Assembly (NCBI GenBank): GCA_039811225.1
Contig: JBDHYG010000007.1
Span: 1 to 64,000, forward strand
DNA from: JAFDXJ01 sp039811225
GTDB taxonomy: Bacteria; Bacteroidota; Bacteroidia; Chitinophagales; Chitinophagaceae
DNA: 64,000 nucleotides
Direction: 5' to 3'
Numbering within the stretch: position 1 is the first letter of the stretch; each line of letters starts with the position of its first letter. Under the pieces are notes generated by a model. It had not been told where the DNA came from, did no database searches, and saw nothing but the letters and a program-made list of their open reading frames with translations. Both the position numbers and the translations under genes were made by a program. This document shows positions 1 through 8,805 of this stretch, one piece after another.

Positions 1-892
1 TATAATTTTCAAGGAAATGCTTCACCCGTTTATGCAGGTTTTCTGATAAAGGACACACCGGGAGGCGCAGGACATTTTGCAATAGGCCTTGTTCATACAT
101 AAAAGCCTTCACGCCGGAAGGGTTATTCTCAGCAAACATGAGATCGTATGCCAACATCAGGAAGTCATTCAATTTTTTAGCAGCAGCAAAATTTCCGTTC
201 AGGCAATTTTGGATCATGGAAGAAAATTCCTGTGGAAATGCATTGGCTGCTACACTTATAATACCCTGCATACCGCAGGCCATTTGTGGCAATGCCAACG
301 CATCGTCCCCGCTTACTACACAGAAATGTGCCGGTTTATCTTTTAAGATTTGCATACATTGACCAAAATCGCCACTGGCTTCCTTGATACCGGCAATGTT
401 ATCCACTTCATGTGCTAAGCGAAGCGTTGTTTCTGCAAAGAGGTTTCTCCCGGTACGGCCCGGTACATTATACAAGATAATTGGCTTAGGAGCCTGGGCA
501 GCAAGTGCTTTAAAATGCAAATACAAACCTTCTTGTGAAGGCTTATTATAATAAGGTACTGCACTCAATATACCTGCAGCTTCTGTTAAGGGTAAGTTCT
601 TTAAATCCTGTAAAACTTCTGCTGTATTGTTTCCCCCTACACCCACAATCACCGGCACCCGGCCATTTACTATTTTATAGGTATAATTAATTAAATCTTT
701 TTTCTCAGCAAAAGATAAGGTGGGGGTTTCTCCCGTGGTACCCAGTGTAACAACAAAATTCACTCCACCCTGGATAACATGGTCTATGATTTTTCCAAGG
801 GCATCATAATCCACGGTTTCATTTTTAAGAAAGGGAGTTACCAATGCTACACCGGTTCCATGCAGAAAGGTAGTGTCCATTTGTTTAGCCAT
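1..892 (-). CDS. dapA: 4-hydroxy-tetrahydrodipicolinate synthase (DapA), 3' end outside window
   Basis: Condenses pyruvate with aspartate semialdehyde in the lysine/diaminopimelate pathway (cytoplasmic TIM barrel). Reading the minus strand from the ATG at 890-892 gives about 297 residues with no stop before the window edge, so only the last few residues should be missing. Family motifs are visible: GTTGET, VPYYNKP, YNVPGRTGRN with the catalytic Tyr, and GIKEASGDF carrying the Schiff-base Lys. It begins 40 nt after the accA stop in the same direction, so the two are probably co-transcribed. The identification is firm; only the C-terminus is unseen. Confidence 0.95.
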   Translation of the reverse strand, partial: MAKQMDTTFLHGTGVALVTPFLKNETVDYDALGKIIDHVIQGGVNFVVTLGTTGETPTLSFAEKKDLINYTYKIVNGRVPVIVGVGGNNTAEVLQDLKNLPLTEAAGILSAVPYYNKPSQEGLYLHFKALAAQAPKPIILYNVPGRTGRNLFAETTLRLAHEVDNIAGIKEASGDFGQCMQILKDKPAHFCVVSGDDALALPQMACGMQGIISVAANAFPQEFSSMIQNCLNGNFAAAKKLNDFLMLAYDLMFAENNPSGVKAFMYEQGLLQNVLRLPVCPLSENLHKRVKHFLENY

Positions 893-932
893 ACTCTAAA
901 ACTGATTTTTATCAAGTAAATTCAAAGAAAAA

Positions 933-1913
933 TTAATCATTGACTTCATCCCAAAATCCCATCTTACCAAATTTTTCAATCCGTTTGTTAATACGTTCTG
1001 CCGGGGATAGGCTTTTCACTTCTGCTAATGCCTGCAGAATATGTTCTTTTAATATTTGTGAAGATTCATCATAATCCCAATGGGCGCCCCCTGCCGGTTC
1101 TGGAACGATATCATCTACCAGGCCAAAACCCAGCATATCCTTGGAAGTAAGTTTCAGCTGGTCGGCTGCCACTTCTTTCATATCCCAACTGCGCCACAAT
1201 ATCGAGCTGCAATTTTCCGGTGAAATGACCGTGTACCAGGTATTTTCCATCATCAGAATTTTATCTCCCACTCCAATACCCAATGCCCCGCCACTGGCCC
1301 CCTCTCCGATGATCACGCAAATGACAGGCACTTTCAGGCGTATCATTTCATAAATATTACGGGCAATAGCTTCTCCCTGGCCACGTTCTTCAGCCTCGGC
1401 CCCCGGGAATGCACCGGGTGTATCTATTAACGTAACAATGGGTTTATCAAATTTCTCCGCCAGCCGCATCAGGCGTAATGCTTTTCGATACCCTTCTGGA
1501 TTTGCCATGCCAAAATTCCGCTGTTGGCGCATTTTTGTATTGATCCCTTTTTGTTGGCCAATAAACATGACAGTCTGGCCATCCAAATCACCAAATCCGC
1601 CGATCATAGCTTTATCATCTTTCACATTGCGGTCGCCATGCAATTCAATAAAATTGCTGGTCATTTTCAGGATATATTTCGTAGTATAGGGCCTGTCCGG
1701 ATGCCGGCTCAGCTGGACCCGTTGCCAGGGTGTAAGATGTTCCGTAATATCTTTACGTTTGTCCAGAATGGCCTGTTCTAATTGTTGGATGGTACCGCTA
1801 TAATCAATTTTTTGATTCTTCTCTGCCAGCTTTTTTGCCTGGTCAATCTGCTCATATAATTCCTTAATAGGTTTTTCAAAATCAAGGAATTGTCTATTGG
1901 GGTATGTTGGCAT
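933..1913 (-). CDS. accA: Acetyl-CoA carboxylase carboxyltransferase subunit alpha
   Basis: AccA pairs with AccD to move the carboxyl group from carboxybiotin to acetyl-CoA, making malonyl-CoA. The 326-residue protein has the usual family length: an N-terminal helical part (about 1-75) is followed by a crotonase-like carboxyltransferase core with TPGAFPGAEAEERGQGEAIA, GEGASGGALGIGVGD and the downstream YTVISPE segment. The ATG at 1911-1913 matches the usual N-terminus. It heads a probable accA-dapA operon. The partner accD lies far away at 54.9 kb, and the malonyl-CoA user fabD at 5.6 kb. Confidence 0.97.
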   Translation of the reverse strand: MPTYPNRQFLDFEKPIKELYEQIDQAKKLAEKNQKIDYSGTIQQLEQAILDKRKDITEHLTPWQRVQLSRHPDRPYTTKYILKMTSNFIELHGDRNVKDDKAMIGGFGDLDGQTVMFIGQQKGINTKMRQQRNFGMANPEGYRKALRLMRLAEKFDKPIVTLIDTPGAFPGAEAEERGQGEAIARNIYEMIRLKVPVICVIIGEGASGGALGIGVGDKILMMENTWYTVISPENCSSILWRSWDMKEVAADQLKLTSKDMLGFGLVDDIVPEPAGGAHWDYDESSQILKEHILQALAEVKSLSPAERINKRIEKFGKMGFWDEVND

Positions 1914-1965
1914 ATCTCTTACTATGTTTTGTAAAAATACAATTTCAATTTCTTGAAAAGAAAGA

Positions 1966-1996
1966 TTTGTTCAAAAAAGGAATACCCTTATCTTTG
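1966..1996 (+). promoter_or_regulatory. Bacteroidota-type promoter reading toward tRNA-Asp
   Basis: TTTG at 1966-1969 and TATCTTTG at 1989-1996 are separated by exactly 19 nt, the classic Bacteroidota housekeeping spacing (TTTG-N19-TAnnTTTG). It points right, away from accA, and the first gene downstream is the tRNA-Asp at 2203. The primary transcript would therefore carry a leader of about 200 nt. Confidence 0.7.
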
Positions 1997-2202
1997 CCGT
2001 CCTGAAAATGAATGTTGGGATGCTAAATTAGCAGAAAGTTTTTAATCCCTTGCCATTCAGATAGATAACAGGAAAATATTTAGTTCTTTTTACATATTAA
2101 AAGTAGTGTTTTTAAATTTTTGGATCGAGTTCTGTTGGTCTCTACGGACATAGAGAGAGACGGATTCGAGGTACATTTGAAAATAAGTCCTTTTTTATTA
2201 TT

Positions 2203-2276
2203 GGATCGGTAGTTCAGTTGGTTAGAATGCCGCCCTGTCACGGCGGAGGTCGCGGGTTCGAGTCCCGTCCGGTCCG
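2203..2276 (+). tRNA. tRNA-Asp (anticodon GTC)
   Basis: A full cloverleaf can be folded: the acceptor stem pairs 2203-2209 with 2269-2275, the D arm starts at GTTCAG, the anticodon stem CCGCC/GGCGG encloses the loop with GTC at 2237-2239, and the T arm has the GGTTCGAGTCC loop. The discriminator is G2276. The next bases are CAA, so CCA is not encoded, as usual in Bacteroidota. A strong terminator starts on the next base. Confidence 0.97.
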
Positions 2277-2308
2277 CAAAAGCCCTGGTAACAGGGCTTT
2301 TGTTTTTT
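2277..2308 (+). terminator. Rho-independent terminator of tRNA-Asp
   Basis: An 11-bp perfect stem (2277-2287 with 2292-2302), a GTAA tetraloop, then six T residues at 2303-2308. It starts directly after the discriminator base of the tRNA. Confidence 0.9.
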
Positions 2309-2777
2309 CTATCAAAACAATAATTCACTTCACTATCTTCTCATAGCCATTTAAATCTTAAAACTCCAAAAACAGGTAAATTGTATTTTATGTCTTTTTC
2401 TGTTTACATATTCTAAGGCCTGGCTGATGTTACTTATTAAAAGGATCTACACAAATTCCTGTTGCCCGATTACAGCAATATAATGAAGGGCTCAGCTATT
2501 ACACTTCTGGTCAAATTCCGTGAAAGATGGTACATGTAAAAGAGATGCCAGATAAAACAGCCACCATGATACGTGAAAAGAAATTGAAATGAGGCAATAA
2601 AGATTATTTCTAAAAATTGATTAAGGGAGATAAGAATATTGTTACTGATTTCTTTTAGTTGATAAAAACAATAAAAGGATTTTATTCAATTTAGTCACCA
2701 ACCATTTTTAGTACATTACCTTAAAACTCGAGCTTTCATCTTTTTACTTTCAAAAACACTATCTCCCGCCATTCCCT
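2309..2777. other. Gene-poor AT-rich stretch with a possible decayed coding fragment
   Basis: About 470 bases without a convincing gene. Reading forward from 2428 there is a protein-like stretch (it contains RLQQYNEGLSYYTSGQIP, then a TGA at 2521-2523, then KEMPDKTATMIREKKLK) that ends at a TGA at 2590-2592. With no start codon and an internal stop it may be a gene remnant or chance. I saw no repeat, RNA fold or promoter here. Confidence 0.3.
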
Positions 2778-2816
2778 AAAACAAAGAAGCCGCTTCAAAA
2801 AATGAAGCAGCTTCTT
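2778..2816 (-). terminator. Terminator downstream of the metalloprotease gene
   Basis: A 14-bp stem with one C-A mismatch (2784-2797 with 2803-2816) and an A5 loop. On the minus strand it is followed by a T-rich run. It lies 20 nt past the stop of the convergently placed metalloprotease gene. Confidence 0.75.
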
Positions 2817-2835
2817 CTATTTTTTTAAAAGAAAA

Positions 2836-5463
2836 TTATTGTTTCAGGAATTTGGCGCTGTACGCTTCATCACCATCTGCTTCCGTAATTTTTACAAAAT
2901 ACATCCCCTTAACAAATTTCTGAACATTGATGATCATATTGCTTTGGGTGATTTTTTGTGCTACCATTACTTTTCCATTCATGTCATAAATTGTCAGCAT
3001 ATCCGTAGGAGCAAACTTCGGAATATGCAAAGTCAACATATCATGCACCGGGTTTGGATAGGCACGCATGTCCATTGATTCTTCCGAAATCGGTTGTGCA
3101 AATTTCGATGCACTGCCCAATGCCACATTCAATGTATAACATTGTGTGCTGCTGGCACCATTGTATGGTTTTACTTTTACATAATACAAACCTGTGGAAA
3201 CAGTTGTATTGATTGCTTCTGCCAAGGTACCCCGTTTTCTCGAACGGGCAATCAATGTTTTGGATGCATCATATAAGAATAAATCAAAATCTGCTGCAAG
3301 GTTATCCAGGGATAAACTAATTGTTCCTCCATTGGTAATAGTGAAAGAATAAAAATCCTTTGAGGTACCGGTTTCCAGTGTACCGTCAATATCCGTATCA
3401 AATGGAATGGCCACGGCGGTTCCATACCGGCTATGAACGGTTTGGTCATAAATACCCGGGCATTGTGCACCTCCGGCAGTCAGCGTAAAATTGGTATTGG
3501 AAATATCAAAGAAGATATTGCCCACGGCTTCTATTTTAATCCGGCAATTGGAAGAAGTTACATTCGGCATAGTAAGTGTTTCTGATCCGTCATTGGGTGT
3601 ACTGGCTGTTAATACGGTCGGGAAAGTTTGCCCGCCATCTGTACTTAAAGAAATTTTTACATTACTGCAATTTACGGAGCCGGTATTTGTACTGGCTACA
3701 TCCCAGGTAATGGTTTGTGCGGTATTCCCGGTCCAGGATACATTCGTGTTCGGTTGGGTTACTTTAAAGGGCCCTGCCGTAGAGGTAACGGTAATGACGG
3801 CATCATCACTGTTATTGTTTCCTCCATTTGCATGATTATCCCGCACGGTAAACCGGAAATTCAATGTGCGGTTGACACCTGGTAACACTTCCCATTTATT
3901 GGTATTGGTGCCATCTAAAATAGAACTCAATTTTGGAAATACACGCGTCACTGAAGATGTAGGTAAATACGATCTGAATACCGGGCCGGTGGTTACGGTT
4001 GCATTGGGATATTTATTAGAAGATCCACTAATAAAGCGATCTATCTGTTCCCAACAATACGATAACACATCACTGCCATCGGCATCGGTAGCGGAGCCGG
4101 TCAATGCAAAAGGTGTGCTTTTTGGTATAGTATAATTAGCACCGGCATTGGCGGTGGGTGTATGGTCTCCTGTATTGGTTACTACTCCGCAAGCGCCCTG
4201 CCCGGTCTTAATATAATCGGTTATTTGCTGAATACTGATGGCATTAAAATAAGGATCACTATGCGGTTGCAAATCTGTAGCGCCAGTGATACCGGCATAG
4301 CCCATGATAGTGGAACCACTTCCGGGTTCTACTTGCGCAATCGTATTTTCATTACTAAAATCAAAAGTATGATTCGCGCCATACTGATGTCCCATTTCAT
4401 GCGTCCAGTAGTCGACCACTAACGGATCACCGGTCACATCGGTATGCGCACTAAAGCCACTGCCTTTACTACCGGTTTTACAAACACAACCTATACAACC
4501 GGCATTCCCATTATTTGAATTGGTGCTGTTTACATGGGCAATCAAATGGCCTATATCGTAATTGGCATTCCCAATCACATTATCGCAGGTCTGTTGTGTT
4601 TTGTTATTCCAGGTATTCACGCCAGACCAGGGATCCGTTGCCGGATCGAGATAAATGATATCCGTTTCATTAGTCACAAATTCCATGTGGATACCAAAAT
4701 CTGTTTCATAAATTCCATTAGCGCGCACCAGGTCAGTTGTAAGGTCAGCCAACACATGTGCTTTCTTTTGCGCATCGGTGCCCCCCATTCCATTTAAGGA
4801 AGCCTGAGAGAATTCACCAGTAACACAGAGCGCTAACCGATAGGTGCGCAGTTTCGCATCATCCGCATTTTTATTGGCCACAGCATTTGCCTGGAATGGC
4901 TGATCAATAGCTGCTTCCATGCTACAATCAAAAACTGATTTTTGTTTGGACAAATGATCCCGATCAAAAACAATATAATATTTCTGCTCGCGGTCAACCG
5001 GGTTAATATAAATCGTTTTCCTGTCCGGTGAAATGATCATGGCATGAAAACCTAAAGGGGTCATATCAAAACGGATAACTGAACCGGGGTGTGTAATACC
5101 TTCACCGGTATATGCACGTATATCCGGATACTTCGCCTGCAGTTCATCAGACATGACAGAAAACTCCACTACCCGGAAAGATTCCATTGTTCCGTCCGAA
5201 ACAGGTACGGTAATGATGGACCCGGATTCTGCTACTTTTGTTTTTTTGATGGATGGGGTATGGTTTAAGAAATAAGCCATATTGATTTCATCCAGTTGAA
5301 AAACCTTGTACGCATCCGGCTGATAATTTCTTTCAAAAACATTTTTACCGGTTTGGGTGAGTGCATTATCATTCATCTGCCGCCACCAGTTTGTTTTGTT
5401 TTGAGCAAAAGATGATCCGATCATCCCGCCCATGATTGCTGTTACCAGCAAAACTTTTTTCAT
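2836..5463 (-). CDS. Secreted reprolysin-type zinc metalloprotease with T9SS C-terminal sorting domain
   Basis: An 875-residue extracellular protease. A signal peptide covers about residues 1-20. The catalytic domain (about 200-420) holds HEMGHQYGANH at 355-365, the HExxHxxGxxH zinc site of metzincins, followed by a Met-turn (IMGYAG near 387). Next come Ig/PKD-like segments (about 430-660), a pre-peptidase C-terminal (PPC) domain (about 665-775) and a final domain (about 800-875) with YPNPVHD and KGMYFVKI motifs, typical of type IX secretion tails (Por_Secre_tail family). It is predicted to cross the outer membrane through T9SS and be released or surface-anchored. Monocistronic, with its own terminator. 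Substrate unknown. Confidence 0.9.
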   Translation of the reverse strand: MKKVLLVTAIMGGMIGSSFAQNKTNWWRQMNDNALTQTGKNVFERNYQPDAYKVFQLDEINMAYFLNHTPSIKKTKVAESGSIITVPVSDGTMESFRVVEFSVMSDELQAKYPDIRAYTGEGITHPGSVIRFDMTPLGFHAMIISPDRKTIYINPVDREQKYYIVFDRDHLSKQKSVFDCSMEAAIDQPFQANAVANKNADDAKLRTYRLALCVTGEFSQASLNGMGGTDAQKKAHVLADLTTDLVRANGIYETDFGIHMEFVTNETDIIYLDPATDPWSGVNTWNNKTQQTCDNVIGNANYDIGHLIAHVNSTNSNNGNAGCIGCVCKTGSKGSGFSAHTDVTGDPLVVDYWTHEMGHQYGANHTFDFSNENTIAQVEPGSGSTIMGYAGITGATDLQPHSDPYFNAISIQQITDYIKTGQGACGVVTNTGDHTPTANAGANYTIPKSTPFALTGSATDADGSDVLSYCWEQIDRFISGSSNKYPNATVTTGPVFRSYLPTSSVTRVFPKLSSILDGTNTNKWEVLPGVNRTLNFRFTVRDNHANGGNNNSDDAVITVTSTAGPFKVTQPNTNVSWTGNTAQTITWDVASTNTGSVNCSNVKISLSTDGGQTFPTVLTASTPNDGSETLTMPNVTSSNCRIKIEAVGNIFFDISNTNFTLTAGGAQCPGIYDQTVHSRYGTAVAIPFDTDIDGTLETGTSKDFYSFTITNGGTISLSLDNLAADFDLFLYDASKTLIARSRKRGTLAEAINTTVSTGLYYVKVKPYNGASSTQCYTLNVALGSASKFAQPISEESMDMRAYPNPVHDMLTLHIPKFAPTDMLTIYDMNGKVMVAQKITQSNMIINVQKFVKGMYFVKITEADGDEAYSAKFLKQ

Positions 5464-5534
5464 AAAATTTGTTTGATTTTTTACAATTGAAGGTTACGAG
5501 AATAAAAACAAATGTCAATATTAGATAAAAAACC

Positions 5535-5571
5535 AAAAAAAATCCGGGCATTAAAAAAAATCCCGGATTTT
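5535..5571 (-). terminator. Terminator of the PTPS-folE-fabD operon
   Basis: Stem 5539-5548 with 5562-5571 (AAAATCCGGG/CCCGGATTTT), loop of 13 nt, followed on the minus strand by an A/T run. It sits 24 nt past the fabD stop. Confidence 0.75.
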
Positions 5572-5594
5572 TTAATTAATAAAATATTACCTGC

Positions 5595-6488
5595 TCAGGA
5601 AATACCATTGACCTGCACCCCGCGGTCAATTTTGGCTACCAGGCCCTGTAATACTTTTCCGGGGCCGGTTTCGGTAAACTGATCCGCTCCATCCTGGATC
5701 ATATGCTGTATGGTTTGCGACCAACGTACGGCAGCGGTCAATTGATTTATCAGGTTCTCCTGGATGATCACCGGATCATCTACCGGGAGGGCATCTACAT
5801 TTTGATATACTTTGCAAATGGGTTTCTGAAAATGAGCAGTTCGAATCGCTTTTTCCAGTTCTTCCTGTGCCGGTGCCATACAGGGGGAATGAAAACCACC
5901 ACCTACCGGTAAAAGTAAAGCTCGTTTAGCTCCTGCGGCTTTCATTTTCTCACAGGCTGTTTCCACACCCTTGATAGAACCACTTATGACTAATTGGCCG
6001 GGGCAATTATAATTAGCCGCAATAACCACTTCACCGGTTTCTCGCTGGACCTGTGCACAAATTTCTTCCACTTTATTATCATCTAAAGCAAGGATGGCGG
6101 CCATGGTAGATGGATTTTGCTCACAGGCTTTTTGCATGGCTTCTGCCCGCAGGCTCACCAATTGCAGGGCCTCTTCAAATGATAAGCATTGATTGGCCAC
6201 CAGTGCTGAAAATTCACCCAGGGAATGACCCGCAACCATATCAGGACGGGGGTTCTCAATGGATTGCCAGGCAGCAATTGAATGCAGAAAAACAGCAGGC
6301 TGCGTTACCCGGGTTTGTTTTAAATCATCTGCTGTACCATGAAACATAATTTCCCGGATATTAAAGCCCAGGATTTCATTTGCTTTATCAAATAAGTTTC
6401 TGGTAGCTTCTTTGCTATCATATAACTCTTTGCCCATACCCGGAAATTGTGATGCCTGGCCGGGAAAAATGTATGCATGTTTGCCCAT
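5595..6488 (-). CDS. fabD: Malonyl-CoA:ACP transacylase (FabD)
   Basis: Transfers malonyl from CoA to acyl carrier protein for fatty-acid elongation. The 297-residue length is normal. The N-terminus has FPGQASQFPGMG, the nucleophile Ser89 lies in GHSLGEF, and the partner His200 in GGGFHSP; the C-terminus has TGPGKVLQGL. It is the last gene of a four-gene minus-strand operon, 39 nt after folE, and is followed by a terminator. Being downstream of pterin genes is unusual functionally and may simply reflect operon packing. Confidence 0.96.
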   Translation of the reverse strand: MGKHAYIFPGQASQFPGMGKELYDSKEATRNLFDKANEILGFNIREIMFHGTADDLKQTRVTQPAVFLHSIAAWQSIENPRPDMVAGHSLGEFSALVANQCLSFEEALQLVSLRAEAMQKACEQNPSTMAAILALDDNKVEEICAQVQRETGEVVIAANYNCPGQLVISGSIKGVETACEKMKAAGAKRALLLPVGGGFHSPCMAPAQEELEKAIRTAHFQKPICKVYQNVDALPVDDPVIIQENLINQLTAAVRWSQTIQHMIQDGADQFTETGPGKVLQGLVAKIDRGVQVNGIS

Positions 6489-6527
6489 CTGGTAGAATTT
6501 AATTTTTAAATGAAGTTAAATAAAAAA

Positions 6528-7124
6528 TTATCGCAAGCTACCACTCACCAATCGCATGAATTCACTTCGGGAAGTATGTTTTTCAAACTCCCCATAAAAG
6601 GCGGAAGTGGTCGTAATGGAATTTTGTTTTTGCACACCACGCATCATCATACAAAGATGTTGCGCCTCGATTACTACGGCTACCCCCAATGGTTGCAGGG
6701 CATCCCGGATAGCTCCCAGGATTTCCGTAGTCAGTCTTTCCTGTACCTGCAGCCGCCGGGCATACACATCCACCACGCGGGCGAGTTTGCTCAGCCCGGT
6801 TATCCAGCCATTGGGGATATACGCGATATGTGCTTTCCCAAAAAATGGGAGCATATGGTGCTCGCACATACTGTATAATTCAATATCTTTTACAATAATC
6901 ATTTCACTGATATCTTCATGAAATTTAGCTGAATTCAAAATATCAATTGCATTCATTTCATAGCCCTGGGTGCAGTACTGCATGGCTTTCGCCATTCTTT
7001 CCGGTGTTTTTATCAGGCCCTCACGGGTTGTATTTTCTCCCAATAAAGACAACACCTCCCTGTACTTTTCACTCAGCAATAAAGTGGTGCCTTCATCATA
7101 ATGTTCTTCTTTTTTATATGACAT
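6528..7124 (-). CDS. folE: GTP cyclohydrolase I (FolE)
   Basis: Converts GTP to 7,8-dihydroneopterin triphosphate, the precursor of folate and tetrahydropterins. The 198-residue protein shows CEHHMLPFFGKAHIAY with zinc ligands Cys87 and His90, QERLTTEI, and QHLCMMMRG with the third zinc ligand Cys158. It follows the PTPS-like gene by 21 nt. Its position directly after two 6-pyruvoyltetrahydropterin-synthase-like genes suggests its product feeds them, in addition to folate synthesis. Confidence 0.96.
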   Translation of the reverse strand: MSYKKEEHYDEGTTLLLSEKYREVLSLLGENTTREGLIKTPERMAKAMQYCTQGYEMNAIDILNSAKFHEDISEMIIVKDIELYSMCEHHMLPFFGKAHIAYIPNGWITGLSKLARVVDVYARRLQVQERLTTEILGAIRDALQPLGVAVVIEAQHLCMMMRGVQKQNSITTTSAFYGEFEKHTSRSEFMRLVSGSLR

Positions 7125-7145
7125 ATATTCTTTTTAAAACTTGGA

Positions 7146-7559
7146 TTAAGCCGGATATTCTACAAAGTTGCGTTCGGTTTCATACAAGCGGATGACAAGT
7201 TGGTAATCAGGTGAAATATGCTTTCGCAATAAATGATAAATCACGATGGCAATATTTTCTGCCGTTGGATTCAGGTTTTTAAATTCCGGCACATCCAGGT
7301 TCAGATTTTTATGGTCAAATTTATCCAGGACTTCTTTCTTAATTAATGTACTCAATGCTTTCATGTCCATTACATAACCGGTTTGCGGATCAGGTACCCC
7401 GGTGATTTTTACTATCAATTCATAATTATGGCCATGGTAATGGGGGTTATTGCATTTCCCGAATATGGCATCGTTTTTTGCTTCGTCCCAGGCGGGATTA
7501 TGTAACCGGTGTGCTGCGTTAAAATGTTCTTTACGAAAAACCGAAACGGATTCATTCAT
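7146..7559 (-). CDS. 6-pyruvoyl-tetrahydropterin synthase family protein, copy 1
   Basis: A 137-residue T-fold enzyme. Zinc ligands His17, His42 and His44 (HYHGHN), nucleophile Cys36 in FGKCNNP, the Asp82-His83 pair in DHKNLNLDVP and Glu128 are all present. The six-residue step from Cys to the HGH motif and the DHKNL(N)LDVP segment match eukaryote-type PTPS better than QueD of queuosine synthesis, where the Cys is nearer to HGH. I prefer ATG 7557-7559 over the GTG six nt upstream. It sits between copy 2 and folE. 6-Carboxytetrahydropterin synthase (QueD) remains the alternative. Confidence 0.85.
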   Translation of the reverse strand: MNESVSVFRKEHFNAAHRLHNPAWDEAKNDAIFGKCNNPHYHGHNYELIVKITGVPDPQTGYVMDMKALSTLIKKEVLDKFDHKNLNLDVPEFKNLNPTAENIAIVIYHLLRKHISPDYQLVIRLYETERNFVEYPA

Positions 7560-7595
7560 TGGCACAAGATAGGAAAAATATCATGTTTGATAAAT

Positions 7596-8012
7596 TCATT
7601 TCTCTTCACCATAATATTCCACATAGATGCGAGGGGTCTCAAAAAGCTTTACACAATGCAGGGTAACATGACCGGGTAAATGCGGCACCAACTGGTCCCA
7701 AATTCCCATGGCCAGGTTTTCTGTACTGCACATTTTATTTTTTAAAAAGGGGACATCCAGGTTTAAATTTTTATGATCCACTTTGTTAATGACATGCTCC
7801 AGGATCAAGGCTTTTAATTTTTTTACGTCCATCAGGAAGCCGGTCTCGGGATCGGCCTGCCCTTTAATGGTTATATGCAAATCAAAATTATGACCATGCC
7901 AGTTTTCATTGGCACAAATTCCAAATACTGCTTCATTCTGTTCCCGGCTCCAGGCAGGATTATACAATTTATGCGCCGCATTAAAATGTTCAACACGAGT
8001 GAGGTAAACCAT
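7596..8012 (-). CDS. 6-pyruvoyl-tetrahydropterin synthase family protein, copy 2
   Basis: A 138-residue paralogue of the next gene, with His14, His39 and His41 (NWHGHN), Cys33 in FGICANE, Asp79-His80 in DHKNLNLDVP and Glu125. All catalytic and zinc positions are kept, so this is not an obvious decayed copy. I chose ATG 8010-8012: a TTG at 8033 would sit inside the -7 promoter box. It is the first gene of the four-gene operon. Divergence between the copies suggests division of labour (for example one PTPS, one QueD-like), which is inference. Confidence 0.85.
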   Translation of the reverse strand: MVYLTRVEHFNAAHKLYNPAWSREQNEAVFGICANENWHGHNFDLHITIKGQADPETGFLMDVKKLKALILEHVINKVDHKNLNLDVPFLKNKMCSTENLAMGIWDQLVPHLPGHVTLHCVKLFETPRIYVEYYGEEK

Positions 8013-8030
8013 TGCTGTCAAAACTTTTGG

Positions 8031-8038
8031 CAAAGTTA
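8031..8038 (-). promoter_or_regulatory. -7 promoter element of the PTPS-folE-fabD operon
   Basis: On the minus strand the sequence reads TAACTTTG, a match to the Bacteroidota TAnnTTTG box, 18 nt before the chosen ATG. I saw no clear -33 TTTG. Confidence 0.45.
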
Positions 8039-8133
8039 AGGATAGTTTAAGCAGGTTGGTTTTTCTCTTTTCATTTTCAATCCGGGATATTTCTTACATG
8101 TATATATAAACTTTTACAACGTACTTTGTCATC

Positions 8134-8799
8134 ATGCAAATTGTGGTAACCGCAGCCAGTCCAATCGAATGGCAACAAATACAAAATCATCTTCCTGCTA
8201 ATAACGGGGAAACTTCTATTTCATTTACATCACATCGATCCGGGATAGGTACGCCTGCCACGCTATTTTCTCTTACACATGACTTCCTGAAGAATAAACC
8301 CGACCTGGCAATCCAGGTGGGCATTTCTGGTAGTTTTACGAATGTTGAGCAATTAGGTGAAACCTATATTATCAGCAATGACTTGTTTGCCGATACCGGT
8401 GTGGAAGAACCGGATACCTGGCATGATCTTTTTGATCTCGGGCTACTCCGGGAGAACACCATTCCTTATCACGGGAAAAAATTACACAACCCATGGTTGC
8501 CAAAATACAACCTGCTGCAGCTCCCGGAAGTAGATGCCATTACTGTAAACGAAATAACGACAAGTCAAAAGAGAATAGCCTTGTATAGGGAAAAATATCA
8601 ACCTGCCATGGAAAGCATGGAGGGCGCTGCATTTCACTATGTTTGCCTGATGCTGAAAATTCCTTTTATACAAATGCGTACCAGCAGCAACCTGGTGGGC
8701 GAACGGGATAAACAAAAATGGCAATTGCAAAAAGCGTTAGATAATCTTGGAAAAAACCTGGAAAAATATTTGGCTTTGTTGCCTGGTATTTCAATATAA
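8134..8799 (+). CDS. mqnB: Futalosine hydrolase (MqnB)
   Basis: Removes hypoxanthine from futalosine in the alternative (futalosine) menaquinone pathway. The 221-residue protein has a nucleoside-phosphorylase-like fold with VGISGSF near residue 70, DTGVEEPD, and ESMEGAAFHYVC, the purine-nucleosidase signature with the catalytic Glu. The C-terminal RTSSNLVGERDKQKW is typical of MqnB. It is followed after 6 nt by mqnD, confirming the pathway. Confidence 0.93.
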   Translation: MQIVVTAASPIEWQQIQNHLPANNGETSISFTSHRSGIGTPATLFSLTHDFLKNKPDLAIQVGISGSFTNVEQLGETYIISNDLFADTGVEEPDTWHDLFDLGLLRENTIPYHGKKLHNPWLPKYNLLQLPEVDAITVNEITTSQKRIALYREKYQPAMESMEGAAFHYVCLMLKIPFIQMRTSSNLVGERDKQKWQLQKALDNLGKNLEKYLALLPGISI

Positions 8800-8805
8800 T
8801 TGTGC

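Noticed and set aside
2080..2328. 82-residue minus-strand frame across tRNA-Asp
   Set aside because: It is antisense to the tRNA and gives the well-known spurious DRTGLEPATSAVTGRHSNQLNYR-type product.
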